Assembly: GCF_000190575.1 (NCBI RefSeq)
Contig: NC_015164.1
Location: forward strand, 806,001-870,000
Reading direction: 5' to 3'
DNA length: 64,000 nucleotides
From: Phocaeicola salanitronis DSM 18170
Lineage (GTDB): Bacteria > Bacteroidota > Bacteroidia > Bacteroidales > Bacteroidaceae
Part shown: positions 25,293 to 32,863 of the stretch, in pieces
Layout of the letters: each line of letters starts with the position of its first letter
How positions within the stretch are numbered: position 1 is the first letter of the stretch
Position numbers and translations under genes: made by a program
The notes under the pieces: generated by a model
Seen by the model: only the letters and a program-made list of their open reading frames with translations
Told to the model about the DNA's origin: nothing
Database searches by the model: none

Positions 25293-25339
25293 CAATAGAA
25301 AGAATCATACGGATTTTTCGCATTTTATTCAACTTATTC

Positions 25340-26083
25340 TTAATCTGACTTACGGACAGCCCTACGCGCCAATTGCTGGAACACCTCGTCCATGGTGGCG
25401 GCATGAAACCGCTCACGCAGGCGGGCGGGCGAATCCAGCGCTTCTATCCTTCCGTCCACCATGATGGAGACACGGTCGCAATACTCCGCCTCGTCCATAT
25501 AGTGGGTGGTGACGAATACGGTGATGCCTCTGTCCGACGCACGGTAGATAAGCTCCCAAAACTGGCGGCGCGTCACGGGGTCGACACCTCCCGTAGGCTC
25601 GTCGAGGAAGACCACCCGCGGCTCGTGGAAAATAGAGACCGAAAAGGCAAGCTTCTGCTTCCAGCCGAGGGGCAAGGAGCGGACGAAGGTATTCCGTTCG
25701 GCCTCGAAGCCCAGTCCGGAAAGCATCTCATCGGTCTTCCGGGCGATTTCCTTGTCCTTCATTCCGTAGATGCCTCCGAACAGGCGCAGGTTTTCCCACA
25801 CCTTCAGGTCTTCGTAGAGCGAGAACTTCTGGCTCATGTAGCCGATGTGTTTCTTCACCTCCTCCGTTTGCGAAGCGATGTCGAATCCCGCCACGCTCCC
25901 CCGTCCGGAAGTAGGGATGCTCAGCCCGCAAAGCATACGCATGGCGGTGGTCTTCCCTGCCCCGTTGGCTCCCAAGAATCCGAATATCTCGCCCCGCTTC
26001 ACTTCGAACGAGATGCGGTCGACGGCGGTAAATGTCCCGAAGCGTTTGGTCAGCTCATGAGTATAAATTACATTTTCTTCCAT
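25340..26083 (-). CDS. ABC transporter ATPase (second half of a split YbhF-like pair)
   Basis: 247 residues from the ATG at 26083; a longer open frame upstream is antisense to the next gene and is rejected. Walker A GANGAGKT at 38-45, Q-loop MSQKFSLYED near 83-92, Walker B VVFLDEP at 157-163 and the switch His in VTTHYMDEAEYCDR. The signature is LPLGWKQ (137-143) rather than LSGG, as I recall for the C-terminal half of YbhF-type ATPases. With the neighbouring canonical ATPase it likely forms an asymmetric heterodimer. A 47-bp gap separates the two ATPase genes. Confidence 0.92.
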   Translation of the reverse strand: MEENVIYTHELTKRFGTFTAVDRISFEVKRGEIFGFLGANGAGKTTAMRMLCGLSIPTSGRGSVAGFDIASQTEEVKKHIGYMSQKFSLYEDLKVWENLRLFGGIYGMKDKEIARKTDEMLSGLGFEAERNTFVRSLPLGWKQKLAFSVSIFHEPRVVFLDEPTGGVDPVTRRQFWELIYRASDRGITVFVTTHYMDEAEYCDRVSIMVDGRIEALDSPARLRERFHAATMDEVFQQLARRAVRKSD

Positions 26084-26099
26084 GATGATATTTTTATAT

Positions 26100-26184
26100 G
26101 GAACACAGAGGCACAAAGACACAGAGGCTTTTATTGAAGAGCAAAGGACAAATCCTTCTCTGTGTCTCCGTGTCTCTGTGTTCC
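26100..26184. repeat. Family E inverted repeat overlapping the end of an ATPase gene
   Basis: Arms 26100-26126 (gaacacagaggcacaaagac type) and 26158-26184 pair with few mismatches. The second arm lies inside the coding sequence of the upstream ATPase gene, whose stop codon (26131-26133) is in the loop. Confidence 0.8.
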
Positions 26185-27084
26185 ATGAGACAACAACATA
26201 AAGCAATCTTCTACCGAAGGCGGAATCACCTGTACCTCTACATCGGGATGTCCCCTTTGCACGAGATAAGCTTTCAACGCTTCGGGAGAACCTTCCGCGG
26301 CAAGCGTGACGTGGAATGCCGTGCCGAACGAAAACGAAGTATTCACGTACGGATAGCCGTGCAAATCGCCCAGCAGGCGGTGCATCTTTCCCGAACGCAC
26401 CGCCAAAAGCGTAGAGGGATAACGGGCCACAATGCCCTGGGGTGTATCCACTTCCAAAAAAGCGCCTCCTTGCACCAGGGCGATGCGGTCGCACAGGGTC
26501 GCTTCGTCCATGTAAGGCGTAGAGACAAGGATGGTGATGCCCTGCTTCTTCAAGTTGAGCAGCATCCCCCAAAACTCTTTGCGCGAGACGGGGTCGACCC
26601 CCGTGGTCGGCTCGTCGAGGAACAAGACTTCGGGCTTGTGAATCAAGGCACAGCTTAGCGCCAGCTTCTGTTTCATGCCTCCCGAGAGCTTGCCTGCCAT
26701 CCGGTGCTTGAACGGCTCGATCTGCCGGTAGATGTCCGCTATCAGGTGATAGTTCTCTTCGATGGTGGTGTTGAATACCGTGGCGAAGAATTGCAGGTTC
26801 TCTTCCACCGTCAGGTCCTGGTAGAGCGAGAACTTGCCCGGCATATACCCGATGATGTTCCGTATCTTCCGGTAATCCCTTGCCACGTCGTACCCCTTCA
26901 CTTGCGCCTGCCCCCGGTCGGCAAGCATCAAGGTGGTGAGGATGCGGAAAAGCGTGGTCTTCCCCGCCCCGTCCGGTCCGATAATGCCGTACAGTTCGCC
27001 TTCGTTTACGGAAAAGCTCACACCGTCCAGTGCCTGCACCTTGCCGTATGCCTTGTATAACTGGTCCACTATTACCGCGCTCAT
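26131..27084 (-). CDS. ABC transporter ATPase (first half of a split YbhF-like pair)
   Basis: 317 residues. Walker A GPDGAGKT at 36-43, Q-loop MPGKFSLYQD at 81-90, canonical signature LSGGMKQ at 133-139 and Walker B VLFLDEP at 153-159. The domain ends near VEDCFMLL (about 298). The final about 19 residues (HGTQRHGDTEKD and onward) are encoded by the family E inverted repeat, so the natural stop was probably lost to repeat insertion and replaced. The tail is likely disordered and harmless. Downstream of the HlyD-type gene in the same operon. Confidence 0.92.
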   Translation of the reverse strand: MSAVIVDQLYKAYGKVQALDGVSFSVNEGELYGIIGPDGAGKTTLFRILTTLMLADRGQAQVKGYDVARDYRKIRNIIGYMPGKFSLYQDLTVEENLQFFATVFNTTIEENYHLIADIYRQIEPFKHRMAGKLSGGMKQKLALSCALIHKPEVLFLDEPTTGVDPVSRKEFWGMLLNLKKQGITILVSTPYMDEATLCDRIALVQGGAFLEVDTPQGIVARYPSTLLAVRSGKMHRLLGDLHGYPYVNTSFSFGTAFHVTLAAEGSPEALKAYLVQRGHPDVEVQVIPPSVEDCFMLLSHGTQRHGDTEKDLSFALQ

Positions 27085-27136
27085 GTTTTTTTATTTACGA
27101 TTTTACGATTTTTGGATTGCCAATCCGGCATGCCCC

Positions 27137-27203
27137 AATTATTAATTGTTAATTATTAATTGTTAATTATTAATTGTTAATTATTAATTGTTAATTGTCA
27201 ATT
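27137..27203. repeat. 14-bp tandem repeat at the end of the adaptor gene
   Basis: Four exact copies of aattattaattgtt (27137-27192) plus a partial one reach into the stop codon of the HlyD-type gene at 27191-27193. Confidence 0.85.
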
Positions 27204-28099
27204 ATCTTGATTTCCCCATACATCCCTTTCTTGATGTATCCGTCGTTCTTTACCCTTACCTTTACGGCATACACCAGGTTGGCACGCTCGTCACGGGTCT
27301 GAATGGTTTTGGGAGTGAACTCCGCCTTACCGGCTATCCACGACACCGTGCCGGTGTATTCTCGCCTTCCGTCTTCCCCCTCATCGGCATATACCTTCAC
27401 CTGCTGGCCTACCTTCAACGTAGTCAGCTGGGGAGCGGTGATGTACACACGGAGGTACATATCGGTAAGGTCGCCTACCTTGAACAGGCTCCGTCCCTGC
27501 GCCGCCAGCTCTCCCTGCTCGGCATATTTCGCAAGCACCGTTCCTTTCACGGGGCTGGTGATGACGCATTTCGCTATCTGGTCTTCGACTTGCCCGATTT
27601 GCGCTTCCAGCATCAAGACCTGCCCGCTTACGCTCCGGTTTCCGTTCTCCAAGGTCTCGACCTGCGCGGCAAGCCGTTTTTCGAGGACGGCAAGCCCCGA
27701 ACGGATGTCATCCAATTGCTTTTGGTTGGCAGCTTTCTCGCACACCAGATTCTCATAGCGTTGTTGTTCCCGCTTCTGCGTCGCTATTTCCTGGCGGAGC
27801 GAAGCGATTTGCCTTCCCACATCATAGCGGCGGCTGTCCGTAGCCATCAGGTTTCCCAAAAGTTCTTCTTTCTTCAGGTGAAGCTGGACGGTATCTATAT
27901 AGCCTACCGCCTGCCCGGCTTCCACTTGATTCCCTTCCTCGGCGTCCAGGCGCATAATCTCGCCCGTTCCCCTTGCGGAAACGGTCACTTCGGTGGTCTC
28001 GAACACCCCCGACGCATCATAGTCCCCGCTTCCTCCCTTACACGAAGCGAGCAATGCCACCCAACCGATGGCTGCATAATAAGCATGTATCGTTTTCAT
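27191..28099 (-). CDS. HlyD-family periplasmic adaptor lipoprotein (YbhG-like)
   Basis: 302 residues. Lipobox LLASC gives Cys20, so the mature protein is probably lipid-anchored. A lipoyl-like half domain (about 35-65, SARGTGEIMRLDAEEGNQVE), a coiled-coil hairpin about 70-160 rich in Glu, Gln and Leu, the second lipoyl half (SPVKGTVLAKYAEQGELAAQ) and a beta-barrel domain follow. It links the ABC-2 permeases to the TolC-type channel encoded upstream. Its stop codon lies inside a 14-bp tandem repeat. Confidence 0.9.
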   Translation of the reverse strand: MKTIHAYYAAIGWVALLASCKGGSGDYDASGVFETTEVTVSARGTGEIMRLDAEEGNQVEAGQAVGYIDTVQLHLKKEELLGNLMATDSRRYDVGRQIASLRQEIATQKREQQRYENLVCEKAANQKQLDDIRSGLAVLEKRLAAQVETLENGNRSVSGQVLMLEAQIGQVEDQIAKCVITSPVKGTVLAKYAEQGELAAQGRSLFKVGDLTDMYLRVYITAPQLTTLKVGQQVKVYADEGEDGRREYTGTVSWIAGKAEFTPKTIQTRDERANLVYAVKVRVKNDGYIKKGMYGEIKIIDN

Positions 28100-28154
28100 C
28101 TTCTCCTGTATTTAAGTAACTAATTATAATTAGGTTGTATTAATAGACTGTTTT

Positions 28155-28394
28155 GAAACGCGGATTAACGCAGATTAGCGCGGATAATCATTTATAGTCA
28201 ATCAGAAATGAATTGCGAAAAATCATTTGTCATGCTGAACGAAGTGAAGCATCTCGGATGCGCCCACGTGGATGTACACGAGATCCTTCACATTCGTTCA
28301 GGATGACAATACATCAAGATTTTTTCGCAAACCAATTTTGTTTTACTATAATTATCCATTCAATCTGCGTGAATCTGCGAAAATCTGCGTTTCT
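28155..28394. repeat. Nested element: F arms enclosing family A element copy 3
   Basis: F arms gaaacgcggattaacgcaga at about 28154-28188 and the inverse near 28361-28394. Inside, 28193-28350 is a 158-bp family A element: tatagtcaatcagaaatgaa, then gtcatgctgaacgaagtgaa, and ending in ttttactata. It fills the 321-bp spacer 28100-28420 of the operon. In translation this gives the familiar spurious peptide CHAERSEASR. Confidence 0.85.
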
Positions 28395-28420
28395 TCGTCA
28401 TATCAATTAATTTTGCACAT

Positions 28421-29707
28421 TCACTTATTCCCGGTATTGGTCACATATTTCAGGTTATAAATAGCCAGCAGCAATTCGATTTCGTGCAGGATTTTGTCCT
28501 GAATGGCGGATTGCTCGGCATGGATATCCCGCGTCAGGTCGGTTCCCGACAAGGTGCCGTTCGCCATCTTGGCTTCCGAAGCCCGCTTCACGGAACCTCG
28601 CAAGGCGATAATCTCGTCATCGTATTCCAGCTGGTCGAAATATTTGTCGATAGCGGCATTGCGCTGGGCGACATCGAGTGACGTGTTGAAAAGAAATGTC
28701 TCCCGTTGGGTCTCGATGGAGCGGATGCCCGTTTGCACCTTCCTGCGGTCGTTCTTCCGGGTGTAAAGGCTCCCGAGGTTCCACGAAAGCCTTACGCCCG
28801 CCAGGTAATACGCCTTGAACTTGTCTTCGAACATATCCAGCCCGGGATTTCCATAGCCTCCCGTAACAAACAAGCCCAGCTTGGGCATCATCCCTGCCGT
28901 GATGCGGCTATCCTGTGCCTCCAGGTTCCGTATCTGCGCCTGATACAGCCCCAGTTCGGGACGGTTGTTCTCCACCGCCAGCGGACGCACGGCTTCGGGC
29001 TTCACGAAACGGGTCTGCTCGCCGATTTCCTCGCCGATGAGCCGGGAAAGCATCGCCACGTAAGCGCGCCGGGTATGCCTGAACTGGGCTTCTGTCTGCT
29101 TCGCCTTGAGCAGCTCTACCCGGAGGGCGTCCAGGTCCGACTGGTTGGCGATGCCGTTCTTGATGTACGAAGACACTTGGTCGCAATTCCGTTGCAATTC
29201 GGCTTGCAGCACCTTGTTCTGCGCCAATTGGGCTTCGGCAAGGAGAATCCCGAAATAAAGCTGATTCACCCGGTCGTTGATGGCATAGATGGTTACATCC
29301 ATGTTCCGCTGGTCCACTTCCGCCTGCGTGCGGAGTGTCTTCTTTTCCGAGCGTATCGCCCCGCCGTCCCAAAGCGTCTGGTTCAGGGCAAGCTCCATTT
29401 TATACTGGTCTTTGCTCAGCGCAGGAATCTCGACACCCGTCAATCCAATGGCGTCAAAGTCTATAGGGATTTCCGTCACCTCCGACTGGTAAGTGGCTTG
29501 CGCCGAAAACGTCACGTGAGGCAGATACCCCTTGGCTGCATTCGAAAGATTGTATTCTTCCGTTTTCGCTATCAGGCCATATTGCTTGATAAGCGGATAA
29601 TTCGCCTGCGCTTTCCGGTAACACGCTTCGATGCTGAGCTGGGCGAAGCTGGGGACATAGAGCGCAATCGCGAGGAAGAAAGTGATTGTCTTTATTCGCA
29701 TATCCAT
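28421..29707 (-). CDS. TolC-family outer-membrane efflux protein
   Basis: 428 residues. Signal peptide about 1-24 ending SFAQL; an in-frame Met two codons in may be the true start. Two OEP repeats of long amphipathic helices (about 25-215 and 235-420) are separated by strands such as LGLFVTGGYGNPGLDMF. It forms the outer-membrane exit duct for the exporter whose adaptor, ATPase and permease genes follow. It is preceded by a second copy of the presumed TetR operator. Confidence 0.9.
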   Translation of the reverse strand: MDMRIKTITFFLAIALYVPSFAQLSIEACYRKAQANYPLIKQYGLIAKTEEYNLSNAAKGYLPHVTFSAQATYQSEVTEIPIDFDAIGLTGVEIPALSKDQYKMELALNQTLWDGGAIRSEKKTLRTQAEVDQRNMDVTIYAINDRVNQLYFGILLAEAQLAQNKVLQAELQRNCDQVSSYIKNGIANQSDLDALRVELLKAKQTEAQFRHTRRAYVAMLSRLIGEEIGEQTRFVKPEAVRPLAVENNRPELGLYQAQIRNLEAQDSRITAGMMPKLGLFVTGGYGNPGLDMFEDKFKAYYLAGVRLSWNLGSLYTRKNDRRKVQTGIRSIETQRETFLFNTSLDVAQRNAAIDKYFDQLEYDDEIIALRGSVKRASEAKMANGTLSGTDLTRDIHAEQSAIQDKILHEIELLLAIYNLKYVTNTGNK

Positions 29708-29744
29708 CGTTTTATTGGTTTATTTATCCTATCGTCTGTATTGT

Positions 29745-29760
29745 TCGACAATCCTGTCGA
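29745..29760. promoter_or_regulatory. Presumed TetR operator, copy 1 (upstream of tolC-type gene)
   Basis: tcgacaatcctgtcga, a 7-bp inverted repeat with one mismatch, directly downstream (minus strand) of a -7-like TGCCTTTG (plus 29763-29770). About 38 bp around it match the copy upstream of tetR. Confidence 0.7.
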
Positions 29761-29776
29761 TGCAAAGGCAAAAAAA

Positions 29777-30391
29777 TTAAGGTTTCAAAGCTTCAAGGAT
29801 GAGCTGCATGTTGTGCTCACGGTATGATGCCATTAATCTCTGCGCCACTTCCGTTTCTATCCCTTCCTTCCCCCGACAAACGGAGATAGCCGTTAATGAA
29901 GAAGTATCGAGCGTAAGCAACATAAACAAGAAATCGCCGAAGCGGATGGGACGGATTCTTCCCGCCTCTACCTCTGCTTCCAGCATCTCCTTGACCCGCT
30001 GGACCGCCTCAATCCGTTCGAGCAGGCCAATCACCATCGCCCGGTTTCCGGGTTTCAACAACATTTCCGACAAAAGGAAATAAGGCATTTGGGGGACTTG
30101 CGACAAAAGATACCGGTCGCGCTCCTCCCGGATGCGGTTCAATGTCTCTTCAAAAGGCAAGCCTTGTTCGAAGATTCCGCGGAACAAGGGGACTATCTCG
30201 CGTGTTTTCCGCAACATGACCGCCTGAAACAGTTTTTCCTTGCTCCGGTAATAATAATGCAGCATCGAATGCGCCACGCCTGCCCGCCGGGCAATAGCCA
30301 GCATCTTCGCCCCGTCATACCCTTTCTCCAAGAATTCGGCTTCCGCCGCTTCCAGAATGGCCTGTTCCGTATTTTGTTCGTTGGTTTTCAT
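29777..30391 (-). CDS. TetR/AcrR-family repressor of the export operon
   Basis: 204 residues from MKTNEQNTEQAILEAAEAEF. The N-terminal helix-turn-helix covers about 8-55 (GYDGAKMLAIARRAGVAHSM, YYRSKEKLFQAVMLRK); the rest is an all-helical ligand domain. An open frame extends 15 codons upstream, but those codons are the operator, so the start at 30391 is preferred. It likely represses itself and the tolC-adaptor-ABC genes until a ligand binds, comparable in context to CecR with YbhFSR in E. coli. First gene of the cluster. Confidence 0.9.
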   Translation of the reverse strand: MKTNEQNTEQAILEAAEAEFLEKGYDGAKMLAIARRAGVAHSMLHYYYRSKEKLFQAVMLRKTREIVPLFRGIFEQGLPFEETLNRIREERDRYLLSQVPQMPYFLLSEMLLKPGNRAMVIGLLERIEAVQRVKEMLEAEVEAGRIRPIRFGDFLFMLLTLDTSSLTAISVCRGKEGIETEVAQRLMASYREHNMQLILEALKP

Positions 30392-30417
30392 CGTTTTACT
30401 CCTATCGGCTGCATTGT

Positions 30418-30433
30418 TCGACAATCTTGTCGA
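30418..30433. promoter_or_regulatory. Presumed TetR operator, copy 2 (autoregulation site)
   Basis: tcgacaatcttgtcga is a perfect 7-bp inverted repeat with a 2-bp centre, lying at the expected start of transcription, directly after the tetR -7 box. Confidence 0.75.
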
Positions 30434-30435
30434 CA

Positions 30436-30465
30436 CAAATATATAAACAAACTCTGACCGGTCAA
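30436..30465 (-). promoter_or_regulatory. Promoter of tetR and probably the export operon
   Basis: Minus strand TTG (plus 30463-30465), 19 bases, TATATTTG (plus 30436-30443). A perfect 10-bp palindrome tgaccggtca (30455-30464) overlaps the -33 box and could be a further regulator site. Confidence 0.7.
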
Positions 30466-30482
30466 GCGTTTTAACAATCTTT

Positions 30483-31115
30483 TCATTCCTTTTTTTGCCC
30501 GTTGGCTGGGTCTCCTTTCAATATAGGCAACGTAATCTGGTATTTTACGGCAAGAATGCGGACCACCAGCACCGTCACAAAACCGATAATCTGCGAGAGA
30601 TAAGCTTCCAGCCCCATCTGCAAGCATATCCAATAGAAAAGCCCGCCAATCACACATGCCATCGCATAAATCTCCTTGCGGAATATCAGGGGAATCTCGT
30701 TAATGAATACATCGCGGATGACGCCGCCCGCGGCACCCGTGACGCTTCCCATGATGATTGCCACCCAAAACGGGAAACCCAATGCAATGGTCTTGTCAAA
30801 ACCGACTACGGTAAACAAGGCAAGGCCGATGCTGTCGAAAAAAAAGAAGGTATTATTCAGGTGAATCAGATACTTGCCGAATATAATGACGAAAAACATG
30901 GCGAACGCCGTACATATCAGATAAATGGGGTCGGTCATCCACACGGGCGTGACATTCAGCATCACGTCGCGCAACGTCCCGCCTCCGATAGCCGTAGCCA
31001 ATCCTACGATGTATGCACCAAACCAGTCAAACCGCTTGGCGGATGCCAGACGGATGCCGCTAATCGCAAAAGCAAATGTTCCGATAAAATCGAGAACCTG
31101 AACGAATGAAATCAT
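30483..31115 (-). CDS. TRIC/YicG-family (UPF0126) cation channel-like membrane protein
   Basis: 210 residues with seven hydrophobic helices and two repeated glycine-rich modules, FAFAISGIRLASAKRFDWFG...GGGTLRD and ALFTVVGFDKTIALGF...GGVIRD, the hallmark of bacterial TRIC channels. Prokaryotic members conduct monovalent cations as trimers, and some have been linked to glycine uptake; the function here is not known. The C-terminus is basic (PANGQKKE). It lies 34 bp after the DUF3078 gene, probably in one transcript. Confidence 0.9.
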   Translation of the reverse strand: MISFVQVLDFIGTFAFAISGIRLASAKRFDWFGAYIVGLATAIGGGTLRDVMLNVTPVWMTDPIYLICTAFAMFFVIIFGKYLIHLNNTFFFFDSIGLALFTVVGFDKTIALGFPFWVAIIMGSVTGAAGGVIRDVFINEIPLIFRKEIYAMACVIGGLFYWICLQMGLEAYLSQIIGFVTVLVVRILAVKYQITLPILKGDPANGQKKE

Positions 31116-31149
31116 ATTCCAATTTTTTAGTCCTTAAATCCGTTATTCT

Positions 31150-32649
31150 TCACCATGCATAATTAAACCCCAAGCTCAGCAGCTCCTGAAGCTGGAAATA
31201 ACTGTCATTATCCTCTTCAAGCGTTACCGAATCATCGAAACGGGCATGAACGAACAGCTTCGTGGAGAAGTATTTGTTGAATGCAAAGGTAAACGTATTT
31301 TCCCATTCAGCTAACACTTTTTCGTAATTTGTGGTATACGATAGGCGGGACTCCCACAACAGATTATTGATGATGCTCCACTTCAAAGTGGTTTCCAGAC
31401 GCGAACCCCATTGGTTTTCCACTCTATGCCCCGCCTTAATATTGAATTTAGTAGGGTCTACCCTATCGCTCGCCACACTATAACGCGAATAGTTGAAAGG
31501 ATTTATCAATACAGACAGATTGCATACGCCATCCTTTATATATTTATAGTCCATACCCAGACCGATGTTTAACTCGGCAGGCGAGAACAAAGCCGAGACC
31601 AGATTGTCCGAGTTGGTATCGTACTTAGAGAAAAACTGCGTCTTAAACTCGGCCGACAACGTATAATACCAGTTGTAAAACGCCTTGTATCCCAACTTGG
31701 AGCTAAGGCGTAACATATCCTCACTCGTCTTATACTGGTGCACCGTATCCGAAGGCGCAGTGATGAACCCTAACTTCCACTCGATTTTATTCTCAAACTG
31801 AATCTTCTGCTTATCGTCATAATTGAATTGCCACGTCATTCCCGACAAGAGCGACACCGTACTTTCACCGCCTTTATACCAGTTGTCCGAGATGTAGTTT
31901 TGAGAGAACTGCATATACCCGTTCCCTGAAATCGTCCAAAAGTTGGGCTTAATCACCAGCAGGTCTTTCTCAGCCATCGAGTGTTCCCTCTCCGGCACAA
32001 GCAACGGCATCACCTTGTTTTTCCGAGGCTTGCGTATCACCATCTTGTCAGACAAAGGCTCCAGCCCTTTCAGGTCATTTTCGTTCTTCCGGACCAAATA
32101 AGGGTATTCCAGGTAAAAGCTTAAAAGCTGCCTGTTTACCGCACGGTCTACGTCAGCCGTACGCGTAAGGCGAGGCACCTGAAAAACCGAATCACGGACC
32201 GGATTCTCTGCGACATAGGGATTATCCGGCTTCCAGCCGTCTATGGACATCGCTTGCTCAATGGCAGCAGAATAATAAGTAGCAGGCATGGCAAGTTTAA
32301 AATAGTCAGCGTCCGAACGTATCCATGCCGGAGCATGCGGTATGAAAATATCATCCCAACGGTCGGACATTACCTGGCTCTCCTTACGGTATCGGGCAAG
32401 AAAAGCCCTAAAACATCTCTTTACCTTCGCATTAACCGAAACGGATACCGGTTTCTTGACCACAGGGACAAGAGTATCTTGGGCAGAGCCCACAAGGTTC
32501 GCCAACGAATCGGGCACAGGCACCGACACCGAATCACTCTTTATTTCAATGACAGATATACTATCTACTTTCACCGAATCCGCACCAGTCTGGGCAGACC
32601 CATTTATACCTATTAATAATAACAACGTAAGAATGCCTATCGTTTTCAT
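31150..32649 (-). CDS. DUF3078 outer-membrane-like protein
   Basis: 499 residues. Signal peptide about 1-19 ending GSAQ, a Ser/Val/Asp-rich linker to about 75, then a region to about 230 and a C-terminal DUF3078 domain of amphipathic strands (YMQFSQNYISDNWYKGGEST, KIQFENKIEWKLGFITAPSD). The alternating aromatic strands and the ending LLSLGFNYAW, with a terminal aromatic residue, suggest a beta barrel in the outer membrane. No function is established for the family. Promoter consensus is found 33 bp upstream. Confidence 0.88.
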   Translation of the reverse strand: MKTIGILTLLLLIGINGSAQTGADSVKVDSISVIEIKSDSVSVPVPDSLANLVGSAQDTLVPVVKKPVSVSVNAKVKRCFRAFLARYRKESQVMSDRWDDIFIPHAPAWIRSDADYFKLAMPATYYSAAIEQAMSIDGWKPDNPYVAENPVRDSVFQVPRLTRTADVDRAVNRQLLSFYLEYPYLVRKNENDLKGLEPLSDKMVIRKPRKNKVMPLLVPEREHSMAEKDLLVIKPNFWTISGNGYMQFSQNYISDNWYKGGESTVSLLSGMTWQFNYDDKQKIQFENKIEWKLGFITAPSDTVHQYKTSEDMLRLSSKLGYKAFYNWYYTLSAEFKTQFFSKYDTNSDNLVSALFSPAELNIGLGMDYKYIKDGVCNLSVLINPFNYSRYSVASDRVDPTKFNIKAGHRVENQWGSRLETTLKWSIINNLLWESRLSYTTNYEKVLAEWENTFTFAFNKYFSTKLFVHARFDDSVTLEEDNDSYFQLQELLSLGFNYAW

Positions 32650-32681
32650 CTCTTCTTCTGAGCTATCTAATTAAGTTTCCG

Positions 32682-32713
32682 CAAAAATACAACTTTTTTC
32701 ATTTCCACGGCAA
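32682..32713 (-). promoter_or_regulatory. Promoter of the DUF3078-TRIC unit
   Basis: Minus strand TTGC (plus 32710-32713), 20 bases, TATTTTTG (plus 32682-32689). Confidence 0.6.
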
Positions 32714-32806
32714 GATATTTGAAATGTTAATATGTTCCTGATATGTTTTCTCCCCTGCACGAACGATAATTTGCGGAAAGATAGTGTGGGATTCGGCATT
32801 TTTTTG

Positions 32807-32814
32807 TAATTTTG
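32807..32814 (+). promoter_or_regulatory. -7 box of pyrG
   Basis: TAATTTTG matches TAnnTTTG; no convincing -33 box at the usual distance. A start near 32821 supports the downstream GTG as start codon. Confidence 0.5.
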
Positions 32815-32863
32815 CCACTTTGAAATAGAAGTGCTAAATCAAAACATTAAAAACGAACATATT

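Noticed and set aside
26084..26572. N-terminal extension of the ATPase gene ending at 25340
   Set aside because: The extra codons run antisense through the neighbouring ATPase gene and through a repeat; the conserved start is MEENVIYTHE.
28213..28410. Small open frame starting MRKIICHAERSEASRM (also at 37715)
   Set aside because: Translation of the family A palindrome; the same peptide recurs wherever the repeat occurs and is not a protein gene.
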